Shown piece after piece: positions 1 to 12,784 of a stretch of 64,000 bases of DNA. The notes under the pieces are model-generated. The model was not told the DNA's origin. It searched no databases and saw only the letters and a program-made list of their open reading frames with translations. The translations under genes and the position numbers were made by a program. The stretch is from NCBI GenBank assembly GCA_037954325.1, contig JBBMNZ010000034.1:8697501-8761500 (forward strand), given 5' to 3'. This stretch comes from Fistularia commersonii. Its lineage: Eukaryota > Chordata > Actinopteri > Syngnathiformes > Fistulariidae. Position 1 is the stretch's first letter, and every line of letters begins with the position of its first letter.

Positions 1-462
1 ATATGTGTGCAGGTATGTGTATGCATATATGTGGGTATATACTTGTTTATACATGTATGTATGTGATTATATTGATCTCTATGCGTGTATACATGTATGT
101 ATGTATGTGTGCATGTATGTATGTATACATATAGAAATGAATGTCTGTCAACATGTTTGTATGATTTACTGTATTTGTGTATGTATAAATGTAGGGATGT
201 ATTTGTATATGCATGTATATATTTACATTATATCTAAATAAGGCATTATATGTATCTGTATATGTGGGTTTGTGTGTATATGTGTGTGTAATTATGTTGT
301 TATCTATGTGTGTATACTACTATGTGTGTAATTATACAGATATCTATGTATGTATGTATGTATCTATCTATTTACATATGTATGTTTGTAAGTGTGTGTG
401 AATATGTAGTTTTGTATGTGTGTATAAATGTATGTATGTAATTATATGGGTATCTAGGTGTG

Positions 463-464
463 CG

Positions 465-493
<29 letters not shown>
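463..493. repeat. (TA)n microsatellite
   Basis: An uninterrupted TA run of about 15 units inside the satellite block. Confidence 0.85.
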
Positions 494-505
<12 letters not shown>

Positions 506-1570
506 GTGTGTATATATATGTATGTATATATGTAGGTATGTATATATGTATACATGTATATATGAATGGATGTGTATATATGTATGTGTATAAGGAGTTG
601 TGTATGTTCGTATTTATGTGTAAATAAATATATATATATTTTTAAAGGTATGTATGTTTGCACATATATGTTGGTATGTATATGTGTATACATGTATGTA
701 TTTATATAGGTATCTTTGTTTCATACATGTATCTACGTATGCACATGTGTGCTTGAATGTGTATATGTATGTATGTGTGTGGAGATATGTAGGTATGTAT
801 GTGTGTATACATGTATGTACATACATATGTATACGTATATGTATATATGTATGAATACTTGCAAGTACGTATATATATGTATATATGTGTGTTTATACGT
901 AAGGAAAAATGTATTTTTGTGTGTACGTATATATTTAGGCATGTATGTGTGTATACATGTATGTATGTATATATATGTACGTATACATATAGGTGTCTAT
1001 ATGAACTGTATGTATATATGTATGTTTGTTTGTATGCATATATTTAGGTATGTATGTGTACATACTTGTATGTAAGTATATATATATGTATTTATACTTG
1101 TAGGTATGTATTTGCAAATATGTATGAATATATGTAGTTATGTATATGTGTGTATACATGTAAGTATGTAATTATATAGGTAACTTTGTTTCTATACATG
1201 CATGTATGTGTGTATATATGTATGTATATATTTAGGTATGCATATGTGTGCATATATGTGGTTTTGTTTGAATGTATACATGTATGTATGTATTTATGTA
1301 GGTATCTATGTTTTTATGCATGTATGTATGTGTGTGCATATATCTACTGATGTTTGTATGTATGTATTTATTTATGCATGTTTGTATGTATACATGTATG
1401 TATGTATACATGTATACATGTATGCATACTAGTACATTATACTTGAAAGTATGCATATACGTATGTATATATGTATGTATGTATGTCTGTATATATGTGT
1501 GCGTATGTATGTAGGTTTGTATTTGTTTATACATATATGATTCTCTGAAGGTAAATATGTGCCTATACCT

Positions 1571-1571
<1 letters not shown>

Positions 1572-1641
<70 letters not shown>
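1572..1641. repeat. (CTAT)n microsatellite
   Basis: About 17 perfect CTAT (GATA on the other strand) units embedded in the TATG satellite. It is the first of four GATA-type arrays in the window. Confidence 0.95.
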
Positions 1642-1642
<1 letters not shown>

Positions 1643-3395
1643 ATGTGTCTGTGTGTGTATATACATATATATGTATGTCTGTATGTATATATTAAGGTCT
1701 GTATGTTATGTATACATGTATGTGTGTACATATGTATGTATACGTGAAGGTAAGTATATGTGTATGTATGTATGTGTGTATATATAAATGTAGGGATGAA
1801 TATATATATGTATGTGTGTATGTATTTAGGATTGTATTTGTTTATGCATATATGGGCATATATATAAATATATATATATATTTATAAATGTAGATTGTTA
1901 TGTGTTCATACATGTATGTAGGTATTTATGTGTGCATAGAAGTGAGTATGTATATATGTAGGTATGTACGTGTGTAAACATGTGTGCAAGTATATATACA
2001 CAGTATGTATGTATATATGTATAATTGAGGATGTGTGTATGTATATGTGTGTATGTGTGTATACATGTATGTATGTATGTATGTATATATGTATTTATGT
2101 ATGTATGTATGTGTACATATGTATAAATGTAGGTATATATGTGTGTACAAATGTGTGTATGTCTTCGTGTAGGTATGGATGTCCGTGTGTTTATGTTTAT
2201 GTACATATGTCATATATGTGTGCATACATGTATGCATTTTTGTGTATATATGTATGTAGGTATATATATGTAGGTATATCTGTGTGTATACATCTAAATA
2301 TGTACGTATTTGTATGTGTTTATTTAAGTATTTATGCGTGTGTATAGATGTATGTAAATAAGTAGGTATGTATGTGTGTGCATATATGTAGATAAGTGTG
2401 TGTACAAATTTGTTTATGTATTTCTGTAGGTATCTATGTGTGTGTGCATATATTTATGTTTGTCTGTGTATGTGTATGTACATAGGTTAGTATGTATCTG
2501 TTTGCGTATATATTCATATATATGTCTGTATGTATGTGTGCATATATGTATGTATGTTTTTGTTTGCATTAATTTATGTATCTATGTCTATATAAATGTA
2601 GGTATATATGTATTTATACATTTATGTGTGTAGGTATTTGTGTTTGTATATAAGTAGGTATGTTTGTGTTTATGCATGTATGTATGTATGTATGTATATA
2701 TGTAGGTATGTATACATGCAAGTATAAATATGTATATGTATGTGTGTCTATATATATTTCGGTATGCCTGTGTGTGTGTTTATGTATGTATACATGTACG
2801 AATGTATGTGTGTATACATGTACGAATGTATGTGTGTATACATGTAAGTATGTTCATATATGTGTTTATTTATAGGTATGTATGTGTGTAAATATAAATA
2901 TTGGGAATGTATGTGTATTTACATGTATGTATGTGTGTATAAATGTATGTCATATGTATACAAATATATACATATGTATACATTTACATATGCATACATG
3001 TGTATACATACATACATACATACATACATGTGTTTGTATGTATACATATATGTATATATCTATGAAGGTATATGTTTGTATACATGTATGTATTTATGCA
3101 GGTATGTATGTGTGTGTGTATATATATGTAGGTAAGTATGTGTGTACAAATGCATTTAATTGTGTAGGTATCTATGTGTTTATGCGTGTATGTATATGTA
3201 TGTTTGTATATATGTAGATTTGCATGTGTGTATACATGTACATATGTATTTATGTGTATGTATGTGTATACGTTTTTATGTATGCATATACATGTATGTA
3301 CATATGTAGGTGTGCATGAGTGTGCATATATGTAGTTATGTATGTTATTATACATGTATGTATGTATGTATATATGTGTGTCTATGTATATTTAG

Positions 3396-4132
3396 AGAGG
3401 AACAAATGAATGTATGGCTACACTTGACTCACACACTTTAGCTTGCAGTCATCGTATTCTGCAGCTGAGGATTTGCAAGAAGAATCCCTGGGTCCACCAT
3501 GAGGCAGGAAAACTGCGTGCCTCACCTCAGTGCTGTTTGCAGGCTGTTTTATGATCACTCAGCACAAGAAACTGATAACACACATACAGTAGTTGCCAAA
3601 AACACTGCCCATTAGCAATTAGTAGTTCATATAGCAAAAGTGTTTAAACATTTTAATAGTGACATACAGAGACAGCAATATGGCCTCAATGCATGCCAGC
3701 AGTCAGCCGTCATTAGGCAATCTATGTTGAGCCACAGCGCACAAAAATGTGAAAATGTAGCAATTTGTAATAAAAAGACTGGTGAAGTCAAATGAAATCA
3801 CTGATAAATATAATCCTTTCATTTATTTTTTTCATTTAAATTTTTTTTCCCAAGATTGGCAAGTAAGGCACAGCCTCTACTGCCTCCAAGGACTGCACAT
3901 CACTGGTGTGTGTTTATGTAGGTATGTAAGGAAAAGCCCAAAGGAGATGTTTCCATTTACATAAAGTGTGGGTGCACTTCTTGCTCATCCTCATCCTCAT
4001 GTATGTATATACATGACCATCTCAGCCACCACGCCTGAGGGGACACCAACCCGTGGAGGAGGAGCAAAAGGCCTTGACTTGCAGTCCCGCCGCAACGTAT
4101 ATGTCAAATATAACATCCGCACAAGAGATTGT
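3396..4132. other. Non-repetitive sequence without a recognised gene
   Basis: Mixed-composition sequence following the satellite. I see no credible coding exon, RNA gene or transposon end. Open frames are short and show no recognisable protein family. Confidence 0.6.
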
Positions 4133-4460
4133 TGGGCGGCTCGGTGGCGCAGCGGTTAGAGCTGGTGCCTCACAGCAAAGCGACCCGGGTTCAAGCCCCA
4201 CATCAATCACTGTGTGTGGTTGCCTCTGTGTGGAGTTGGCATGTTCTCCCCGTGTCCGCGTGGGTTCTCTCCTTCCTCCCACTGGCCAAAAGCATGCATT
4301 TAAGTTGATTGGCAACTCTAAAGTGTCCCTAGGAATGACTGTTGTGACCCTGTGCAATGCAGGGTGGCCCTATAGGCTGAGAGATGGGCGCCAGCCACCC
4401 CTCGCCACCCGCGGAGGCGGGGGGCTGATGTGTGAGTGTGAGTGTGTCCCCGATAGAAAA
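4133..4460 (+). mobile_element. tRNA-derived SINE, teleost type
   Basis: The head is tRNA-like, with an A-box-like TGGCGCAGCGG at 4145-4155 and a B-box-like GGTTCAAGCCC at 4188-4198. It is followed by the body common to many teleost SINE copies (TGTGTGGAGTTGGCATGTTC, then a CCCCGTGTCCGCGTGGGTT-like stretch). This is the best-preserved copy in the window; other copies in dock3 introns are fragments in the opposite orientation. It is not a functional tRNA: the 3' half of a cloverleaf is absent. Confidence 0.82.
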
Positions 4461-4849
4461 GGAAACATTTTATTTTTTGACAATCAATAATTTAAATCAT
4501 AATTAATTAGCTTAATTAGTATTTAACAATGAAAAATACATAAAACACAGGCTCCAAAATTATGAAAAAGGAACTTTATTCAAAGTTGAAACTGCCATTG
4601 ACGTGGTGCTACGGCTTCCTTGGCGTAACAAATGAAGTTACTCTGCACGCAGACGCTCCAATCCACACCAAACGATCTGAGTTACTCAACGACATCACAA
4701 CACATGTTATATCATTGATTGGACAACATACAATGACAACTTGCAAGCTATTTTATATGGGTTTAAAAAAAAATTAACATTGCCTTCATTTCTAGACTTT
4801 ATTCAGAAAACTAAAAATGATTTTCAGATTATAAGTTGCAGTTTTTTTC
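4461..4849. other. AT-rich sequence, no gene seen
   Basis: AT-rich spacer between the SINE and the next transposon-like block. I see no coding, RNA or repeat feature that I can support. Confidence 0.5.
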
Positions 4850-5456
4850 ATAGTTTGGCCGAGGGTGCGACTTGTACTCTGGAGCGACATATGTGTGAAA
4901 TTATTGAGCTCTCTTGCTCTGATGTGTATCTGTCTGTGTCTACGTGTGTGTATTTAATATAACAGCAATCGTCACACACACACACCAACCAATCAAAATT
5001 CAGTGGGGGCGGGTCCTGGCAGCAGTGCATTGTGAAAAAAAGATGCTACCTGCTATTTCTGTACCCATAAAAAATGATCATTTCAACATTTGCGGTAACA
5101 TATTAAAACAACTGAGAAGGGCTGAACAAAAATGGCACCCATAAGAAAATCATATTCTGCAGGTTACAAGCATGAAGTAGTGAAATATGCACGTTCTCAG
5201 TTCGTTGTTTATGCATCATAGAGGCTATACAAGGCTATTCTTATTCAGCCTGTTGTTCTCTATTCTATTTTTATTTTAAATCGCCTTTCAAGATGAAATG
5301 TCTGTTCTTGGTGTTGGATTCTATCAAATAAATTTCCCCCCAAAAATGCGACTTATACTCCAGTGCGACTTATATATGTTTTTTTGTTCTTTATTATGCA
5401 TTTTTGGCTGATGCGACTTATAATCCGGAGCAACGTATAGTCCGAAAAATACAGTA
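4850..5456 (+). mobile_element. Degenerate DNA-transposon copy with pogo-like reading-frame start
   Basis: Both ends carry the GCGACTTATA-type motif (4867-4895 and 5345-5450), and the right end finishes with a TAGTCCGAAAAATACAGTA-type terminus. This is a family of short DNA-element ends widespread in fish. Between them, 5132-5218 opens a frame of 29 codons starting MAPIRKSYSAGYKHEVVKYA. That resembles the first helix of the DNA-binding domain in pogo/Tigger-like transposases, then meets a stop. The left boundary is not clear. Classification rests on recalled family resemblance and is an inference. Confidence 0.5.
5132..5221 (+). pseudogene. Truncated pogo-like transposase N-terminus
   Basis: Twenty-nine codons with the R-K-S-Y-x-A-G-Y-K-x-x-V-V-x-Y-A pattern expected at the start of a helix-turn-helix in pogo/jerky-type transposases. 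The frame loses similarity after about residue 21 and stops at 5219-5221. No catalytic domain follows, so it is a relic and not a gene. Confidence 0.45.
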
Positions 5457-6060
5457 AATGAATCATTTCATAATTGATATCATCTTTAAAGTTCATGTGC
5501 TGAAAAGGAAATTTAACGTATTTTCCTTTCAATCCTACCCAAAGCCTGAGTAATGTTTGCTATTTTATCACTCTCAATTTTGTCATTCACATTGCTGGGT
5601 AAAAAACAATATCCCACAACCCTGCAGACGGACCAACAAAATGACTAACTTCACAGCAATATTTAGATAAACTGTCTGTTTTAAAGGTCTGACTGATGAG
5701 AAAGAATAATTTAACAGGATGGATTGCCAAGGGCTGGGGAGATAACATTTGTTACTTTACCGATTAAAACTTTCTGGGAATTTTTGTCCTCGTTCAATCC
5801 ATCAATAAATATCCACTTCCAAAACCCACCATTGCTCTGCAGTGTTGACAAGCGTACTTAAAATCCTTCTCACTGTCATTCACATACATATATTCTGTCT
5901 TTTTGCAGCAAACCTTCACACTTCTGCTTGTTCCCTGGTCCCACTACACATCACAATGTAATCTGGGATTTAATTATCAAAATTCAGACTAAAATGCAAT
6001 AACTTCAGAAAGGTTTTGGCTACAGACTGCTCCACAATGTAACTTCAGTAATTGCAGCAT
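5457..6060. other. AT-rich unique sequence, no gene seen
   Basis: No open frame with protein-like composition, no RNA-gene signature and no repeat recognised. Confidence 0.5.
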
Positions 6061-6171
6061 TTACATTAAATTGTAATCGAGCCTTTTAGGATTGAACGTC
6101 AACAAGTCTCTCCTGCACTGACCAGAGATAGCAAAGAAGATCGATGCTAATGCTGCTAGCCTCTTACCTGC

Positions 6172-6412
6172 TGGACGCCGACGTCTCAACTTTAAAGGAA
6201 ACAAAATTACGGTTACAAATTTCACAGGCCTCTCTCTGAGAATTTGGTTTGTGTGCTCGTTCATCGAATTGTAGCAACTTCATGAGGATAAGCGTCCCGC
6301 TCACTGCTACTGCTAGCTCGCTGGGCTCCACTTCCGGTCCGCTCGTTGGCCACGCCCCCTAATTTATAACATCGTCGAAAAAAATAAAAAGAAAATACGT
6401 CATTTCCGGTGC
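6172..6412 (-). promoter_or_regulatory. Possible minus-strand promoter and first exon
   Basis: Read on the minus strand, this stretch has ETS-like CCGGAA(A/G)TG words (in 6322-6334 and 6400-6411) and a GC-box/KLF-like AGGGGGCGTGGC (6349-6360). About 150-200 bases downstream is a near-consensus splice donor, CAG|GTAAGA, with the exon edge at about 6173. This is the layout of a TATA-less vertebrate promoter with a short first exon. I found no partner exon to the left, where satellite begins or the window ends. It could equally be an old retroelement fragment. Confidence 0.3.
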
Positions 6413-6420
6413 CGAATTGT

Positions 6421-6898
6421 TTGGACAAATGTTTGCTTGTATGTTTAGATTCAAAAGTGAAACAGAAAATGTAAATATTGAATTGAGCTCATTAATTGTG
6501 TCAAGGCAAGTCTTTTGATCGGTCACTTATTAGAACAATAAAACAAAGGTTTAACTAATTGACACGTTTTTCAAATATTATTATACGAACAAACAAAATG
6601 TGATAACTTAAAAGCCATAGTCATAGTTGAGGAAAAAATACATTATTTTACTTCTTAGAAAGTGAGGAAACATGTATGTAGCTATGACTGAACCGGTAGT
6701 TATGATGGGCCAACATGAACGGTAAGAGTTGGGCTGCTTGCCTGTCGTAACCCTAACCCAAATGAACAACAAACAGTATTTTCTCCTGTCTGATCAATAA
6801 CAATATGTCAATTAGTTTAACAGTTCAACCCTGTTTGATGGTATTAAAATTAAAACAGACCTTCACAATATATCGAAAGACTGACCGGATTTCAAGGT
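6421..6898. other. AT-rich spacer, no gene seen
   Basis: Unique-looking AT-rich sequence up to the second satellite block. I see nothing I can assign. Confidence 0.5.
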
Positions 6899-7005
6899 GA
6901 TTGTATGTGTGTACATATATATGAATGTATATATGTAGGTGTGAAAACATGTATGTATGTATGTATGTACGTATGCATATGTGTATACATGTTTGTAGGT
7001 ATTTA

Positions 7006-7052
<47 letters not shown>

Positions 7053-9440
7053 ACATCAGTGCATAAGTGTATATACATATATACAAACCTACTTTAAATA
7101 TAAATTCATACATATGTATGTACATATTTATACATACATAAACACACATATATATTTATGTACATACGTATGTATGAATGGATATTTATCTATGTTTATC
7201 TATATATATGTATATATATATACATATATATATTATATGTATACATATGTGCAGCTACTAAAATATATATACGCACCTACATATGTTATTAAATACAAAC
7301 GTACAAACATGTATACATATATGTACATATATGTACATATATGTATATATGTAAATATATACATATATGCACACATATGTTCTTGTACACATTCATATGC
7401 ATATAAATATACACTTTTATATATACTAACTTACTTACATATATAAGTATATATTTACAAAAATACTTTGCAAGCATACATGCATACATTTATACATACA
7501 TCCATACGTTGAAAAGTACATACCTACATACATACAATCATACATACATATATACATCCATACATACATATGTACATACATACATGCATGCATATATATA
7601 TATTCACTTACAGTCATACATAAATACCTACAATTATACATGTACATATATTGATACACATGTATATGTGTACATATGTATTTATGTACATAAATACATG
7701 CAACATATATACACACATACACGTATACAAACATACACACTTACATACATACATACATACATTCACACATACTGACATACATACATTCATGAATATGTAT
7801 ATACATACATACCTATACACATACATACACACTTACATATATACATACATATATAATATTCATATGTATATATATTCATATTCAGCATATTCATAAATTC
7901 ATATATGTATACGTATATGTGTATATATACTTACATATGTACTTATTCCTACCTATATGTATATAGGTAGGAATATATGTATGTACGTATGTATGAATGT
8001 ATGTACGTATTTACGTATGTACGTACATCTTTTATGTAGGTATGTATATATTTATATTTCTATGTATGTAAGTATTTATGTATGTACATATGTACATGTA
8101 TTTATGTATTAATCTCTGTATATATGTAGGTATGTATATATTTTGTATGTATTCACACGCATACGTATGTATCGACATATGTACATGTACATGTATGCAT
8201 ATATGTATGCAGGTACTTATGTATATATGTATGTACAAATGTAAGTACTTATGTATATATGTATGCATGTATGTATCTATGTATGTGTGTGCATAGGTAC
8301 ATATGGTACATATATATGTATGTGTGTGAATGTATATATACATACATACAAACATATATAAATGTACATGTATATATATATTTACCTATGTACAGTTATA
8401 TATGTATTTAATTGTGTATGTATGTTTGTACATACATATGTATGTATGAATACGTATGAATTTAAATATGTATGTTTCTATGTATCTTTCTATGTATTTA
8501 TGTATGTACTTATCTGTTCCTGTATGAACAGGATATGCATATATTATGCATATACTCACGTGTGTATGTGCGTTTATATGAACTAAATATGTATTTATGT
8601 ACCTATGTATGTAAGTATGTATGTATGTATGTCAATTTATATGTACGCAAAATGTATATATATACATATGTTGGTATAAATGTAAATATATGTAGGTATT
8701 TACATATGTTTTTATGTACGTATGTATGTACAAATGTAAGTATGTATCGAGGTATGAATGTATCTATGCACGTAGACATGTATGTATGTATGTGTGTACA
8801 TATGCATCTATGTAGATGTGTCTGTATAAATGTATGTCTTTATATATCTATGAAGGTATGTATGTTTTAACATATGAATGTGTGGATGGATGGATGTATC
8901 TAGGTATGTATTAATTTTGTATTAATATACAGTTATGCAATTATGTATTTTGTATGTATATTCCTATGTATGTTTATATGTGTATATATGTGTGCATATG
9001 TATATATGTATGTTTCTCAATACATTAGTGTGTTGTATTTATTTAGGTATTAATGCATTTATGTACCTATGTATGTATCTATGAATGTAGATATGTAAGG
9101 AAGTACGTATGTATTTATGTACGTATGTACATATACATTTATATATTTATGAATATAAGTATGTATGCACATATGAACGAATGTATGTATATACATATGT
9201 ATGTAGGTATGTAAATGTATATGTATGCATGCATCTTTGTATGCATTCATGTACGTATTAATATTTGTATATACGTATTCATGTACTTATGTCTGTATAC
9301 ATACACGTATGTATATGCTTACATGTAAGCATATATGTACGTATGTTTGCACAAATTTACATATGTACAAAACTAGGTATATATTCATGTACGTATGTAA
9401 TCTTTTTACATATATACACAGACATTTACACACACATACG

Positions 9441-9471
<31 letters not shown>

Positions 9472-10379
9472 GAATTTATGAACATAAGTATGGTTCTATA
9501 AATGAACATATGTATGTATGTATGTATGTCCATATGGACATATGTATGTAGGTATGTAACTGTATGTATGTATGTGTATATGTACATATGTATGTATACA
9601 TGTATGTATGTGTATACATATTCATGTAGGTAATGTATATATGTATTTAAAAGTGTAAGTATGAATGTATGTATATATGTTTGTCTGTATTTATGTACAT
9701 ACATATGTACATATGTATCAATGTATGTATATGCCTGTATGTATATATGTATGCACATATTTATGTATATATGTGCGTATGTGTTCATATATATACACAT
9801 AAATGTACATATATATATATACATATGTATAAGTATAAGTATAAGTATGTAGTAATTTATGTAATTTAAATAAGAATTATGCATACATGAACATATGAAT
9901 GTATGTACTTTTGTATGTATGTATGTGATTGTGTATATATGCATGTTTTTATGTATGTACATATGTATGAAGGTATGTATGTGCATATGTATGTGTGTTT
10001 ATATGTATATATCTATGTTGTATCTCTATACATACATATGTGTGTTTGTATATATGTATGTATTTCTGTACTTATATATGTATGAATATGTATATGTACA
10101 TATCTAAGAAAGTAGGTATGTATTTTATATGTACGTATATACACACACACATATACATATATGAATATGTTTATGAATTAATTAATATAAGCATGTATCT
10201 ATGTACATATGTATGTGAACTTATGTATGTATGTATATTTACATTTGTATATGTATGTACATATGTACATATATATGTATGTATGTACATATGTACATAT
10301 ATATGCAAATGTAAATATACATACATACATAGCTGTGAATCTATGTATAGATCTATATATGTATGTGAATGTGTATGTA

Positions 10380-10432
<53 letters not shown>

Positions 10433-12003
10433 ATGTTGTATCTCTTTACATACATATGTGTGTTTGTATGAATATATGTATTCATGCATTTAGGTACGTA
10501 TGTATGTATGTATTTATGTACATATGTACATATATATACACATATGTAAATATATACATATGAATTGATGAATATTAGAATATAATATATATAATATGTA
10601 TGTATATATGTACTTTTGTATGCATCTATGTGAGTTTTTACATATATATATATGTATGTAGGTATGCAACTGTGTTGGTATGTACGTATCTATGTATATA
10701 TGTATGCATATATGTATATAAATGTGTATGTATGTATGTATGTATCTTTGCATGTTTTTATGTGTGTGTTTGCATTTATGTATGTACATATGTAGGTATA
10801 ATTGTCTATATAGGTATGTGTGTTTAGACGTACATATGTATGCATATATGTCTATGTATAAATGAATATTCTTTCTACACATATGTGTGTTAGTATGTTT
10901 ATATGGATGTATGAATGTATAAATGTACATATGTATAAAAGTAGGTATGTATTTTTTTCCATATGTACATATATATAAACACAGACATTCATATATACAT
11001 ATAAATAATATGTATATGAATTTATGATTATGAGTATGTTTCTGTATATGAACTTATGTATGTATGTATATTTATATGTGTATATGTATGTACATATGTG
11101 CAGAATGTAGGTATGTTACTGTGTATGTATGAATATATGTAAGTACGTTTGTAAGTGTATATGTACATATTATGTAAATATGTGTGTATTTATGTATGTA
11201 TTCATTGTTGTTTGTATATGTGTATAAATGTTTGTATGTATATATGTACATACATATTAGTATGTGTACATGAGTATTTATAATTGTAGTTATTATATAT
11301 ATACATATATCTATGTACATGCACGGTACATATATAAAGATAAGATGTGTATATGTACACAGTATATATATATATATATAAAAAGTTTATATATAAAAAT
11401 ATGTATATATTAGTGTATGTATGGATAAAACAAAAATTTAAATATGTATGTACCTATGTATATATTTATGCACATATGTATGTATGTATGTACACATTAA
11501 TGTATATCTGAACATATGTGTAGGTATGTTATGTGCACTTACATATGTGCACTTATGTATGTATTCATGTATATATGTACATATGTTCATATATATGTAT
11601 AATTGTATGTGTATAATATGTGTGTTTCTATGTATGTATGTATTTCTGTACCTAAGGATGCATGTATGTAATACATGCCTATGTATGTATATATGTATTT
11701 CTGTACGTATGTATGCATGTGCGTATGTATATAGATATGTAGGTATACATGCATACAATTATGTATGTATGTTCATATGTAATTATGTATGCATGTATGT
11801 TTGAATGTAAATATGTATATTTGTATGTATGTACATACATACGTACCTATGTATGTATGGATAGAGGTTGTATGTATGTATGTCTGTCTGTATGTATTTA
11901 CATAAGTATGTATCTATGTATTTACGTTTGAATACATGTATGTACTGACATATGTATGTATGTATGCATATATGTGTGTATATATTTATGTATGTATGAA
12001 TCA
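6899..12003. repeat. Second degenerate TATG satellite block with strand switch
   Basis: About 5.1 kb of the same imperfect TATG/TACA satellite as at the left edge. From about 7090 to 7940 the plus strand is dominated by CATA/ACAT words. From about 7960 to 12000 it is dominated by TATG/TGTA words. The repeat therefore reverses orientation inside the block, at a palindrome (7944-7975). Embedded runs include (TA)n at about 7017-7041 and 10386-10423. The open frames here are not genes. Confidence 0.92.
7944..7975. repeat. Perfect 15-bp inverted repeat at the satellite strand switch
   Basis: The left arm TATTCCTACCTATAT (7944-7958) and its exact reverse complement (7961-7975) flank a 2-base loop. 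It lies at the transition from CATA-rich to TATG-rich plus strand, so it is the centre of a much larger imperfect inverted repeat. Confidence 0.9.
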
Positions 12004-12341
12004 TTCTATTTATCTATCAATCCATTCATCCAGGTTGTATGAATCAACGTATTATCACTGAAAGACAGAGCGAGAGAAAGTATGAATGAAAGATTTAGGG
12101 AAAATCAAAATCAACGTTCTATCGATTATGTGTCTATCTTTCCATCTAGTCCTGTTGTATTCCTCACTTAATCAAAGTATCTAAAAATTTAAGATAGACA
12201 GAAAAGTACGATTAAAATAAAAACAAATTAAGTCTGTCTTGTATCAGTCAATCAACCCATCTATTCATTTAGCCGTTGAACTGAGAAAGAACAACTGGAT
12301 TAATAATGACTAAATGAAAGAAGAAAGACAAAATCAATCCT
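12004..12341. other. Unique AT-rich sequence, no gene seen
   Basis: Short stretch between the satellite and the CTAT array. No feature recognised. Confidence 0.5.
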
Positions 12342-12481
<140 letters not shown>

Positions 12482-12703
12482 ACTCAGAAAGAGAGAGCGA
12501 GATGCTGCTGTCAGCCAGGATGAGACTGATAGCAGAGACCCTTTCTTTCATTCTTCCTTTCTTTCTTTCTATCTTTCTCTCCTTCATTTCCAAACCCGGT
12601 GCTTTTGCAACCAGGCGCAGACTGCAAGTGTGCACGCGCACACGCACTCACCATACATTTTGCGACCAGGCTTGTTGTTATATATTTCTTTCCTGCGGCA
12701 TAC

Positions 12704-12720
12704 AGCGCCCTCTAGTGGCC
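12704..12720 (-). promoter_or_regulatory. CTCF-like binding motif
   Basis: The minus strand reads GGCCACTAGAGGGCGCT, a close match to the vertebrate CTCF core (CCAsyAGrkGGCrs). It is about 80 bp beyond the predicted dock3 polyadenylation signal, between the gene and the CTAT/TATG satellites. Occupancy cannot be judged from sequence. Confidence 0.5.
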
Positions 12721-12784
12721 ACCCGGAGAACTGCAGCCCTGCAGCATCCCAACACAGCAGAGGCGAGGGCCGGCAGGTCAGAGC

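Larger units (their letters stand above)
1..3395. repeat. Degenerate TATG/TGTA tetranucleotide satellite
   Basis: About 3.4 kb of imperfect TATG, TGTA and TACA words with frequent TATACATGTATG-like palindromic phrases. It contains no unique sequence longer than a few tens of bases. The long Tyr/His/Cys/Val/Ile-rich open frames on both strands arise only because this repeat rarely forms stop codons; they have no protein character. The array continues past the left edge and ends where non-repetitive sequence begins near 3395. Confidence 0.93.

Noticed and set aside
1..3355. Many open frames of 60-127 codons on both strands rich in Tyr, His, Ile, Val and Cys
   Set aside because: They are translations of the TATG/TACA satellite, occur in all frames at once, and have no protein composition or splice context.
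4133..4205. Possible tRNA gene
   Set aside because: The A and B boxes are present, but the acceptor and T-arm pairing are missing and a SINE body follows.
4022..4490. Overlapping frames of 111-145 codons
   Set aside because: They lie over the SINE and read through its conserved non-coding body.
6863..12004. Long open frames up to 186 codons in the second satellite block
   Set aside because: Same reason: repeat-derived frames on both strands at the same positions.
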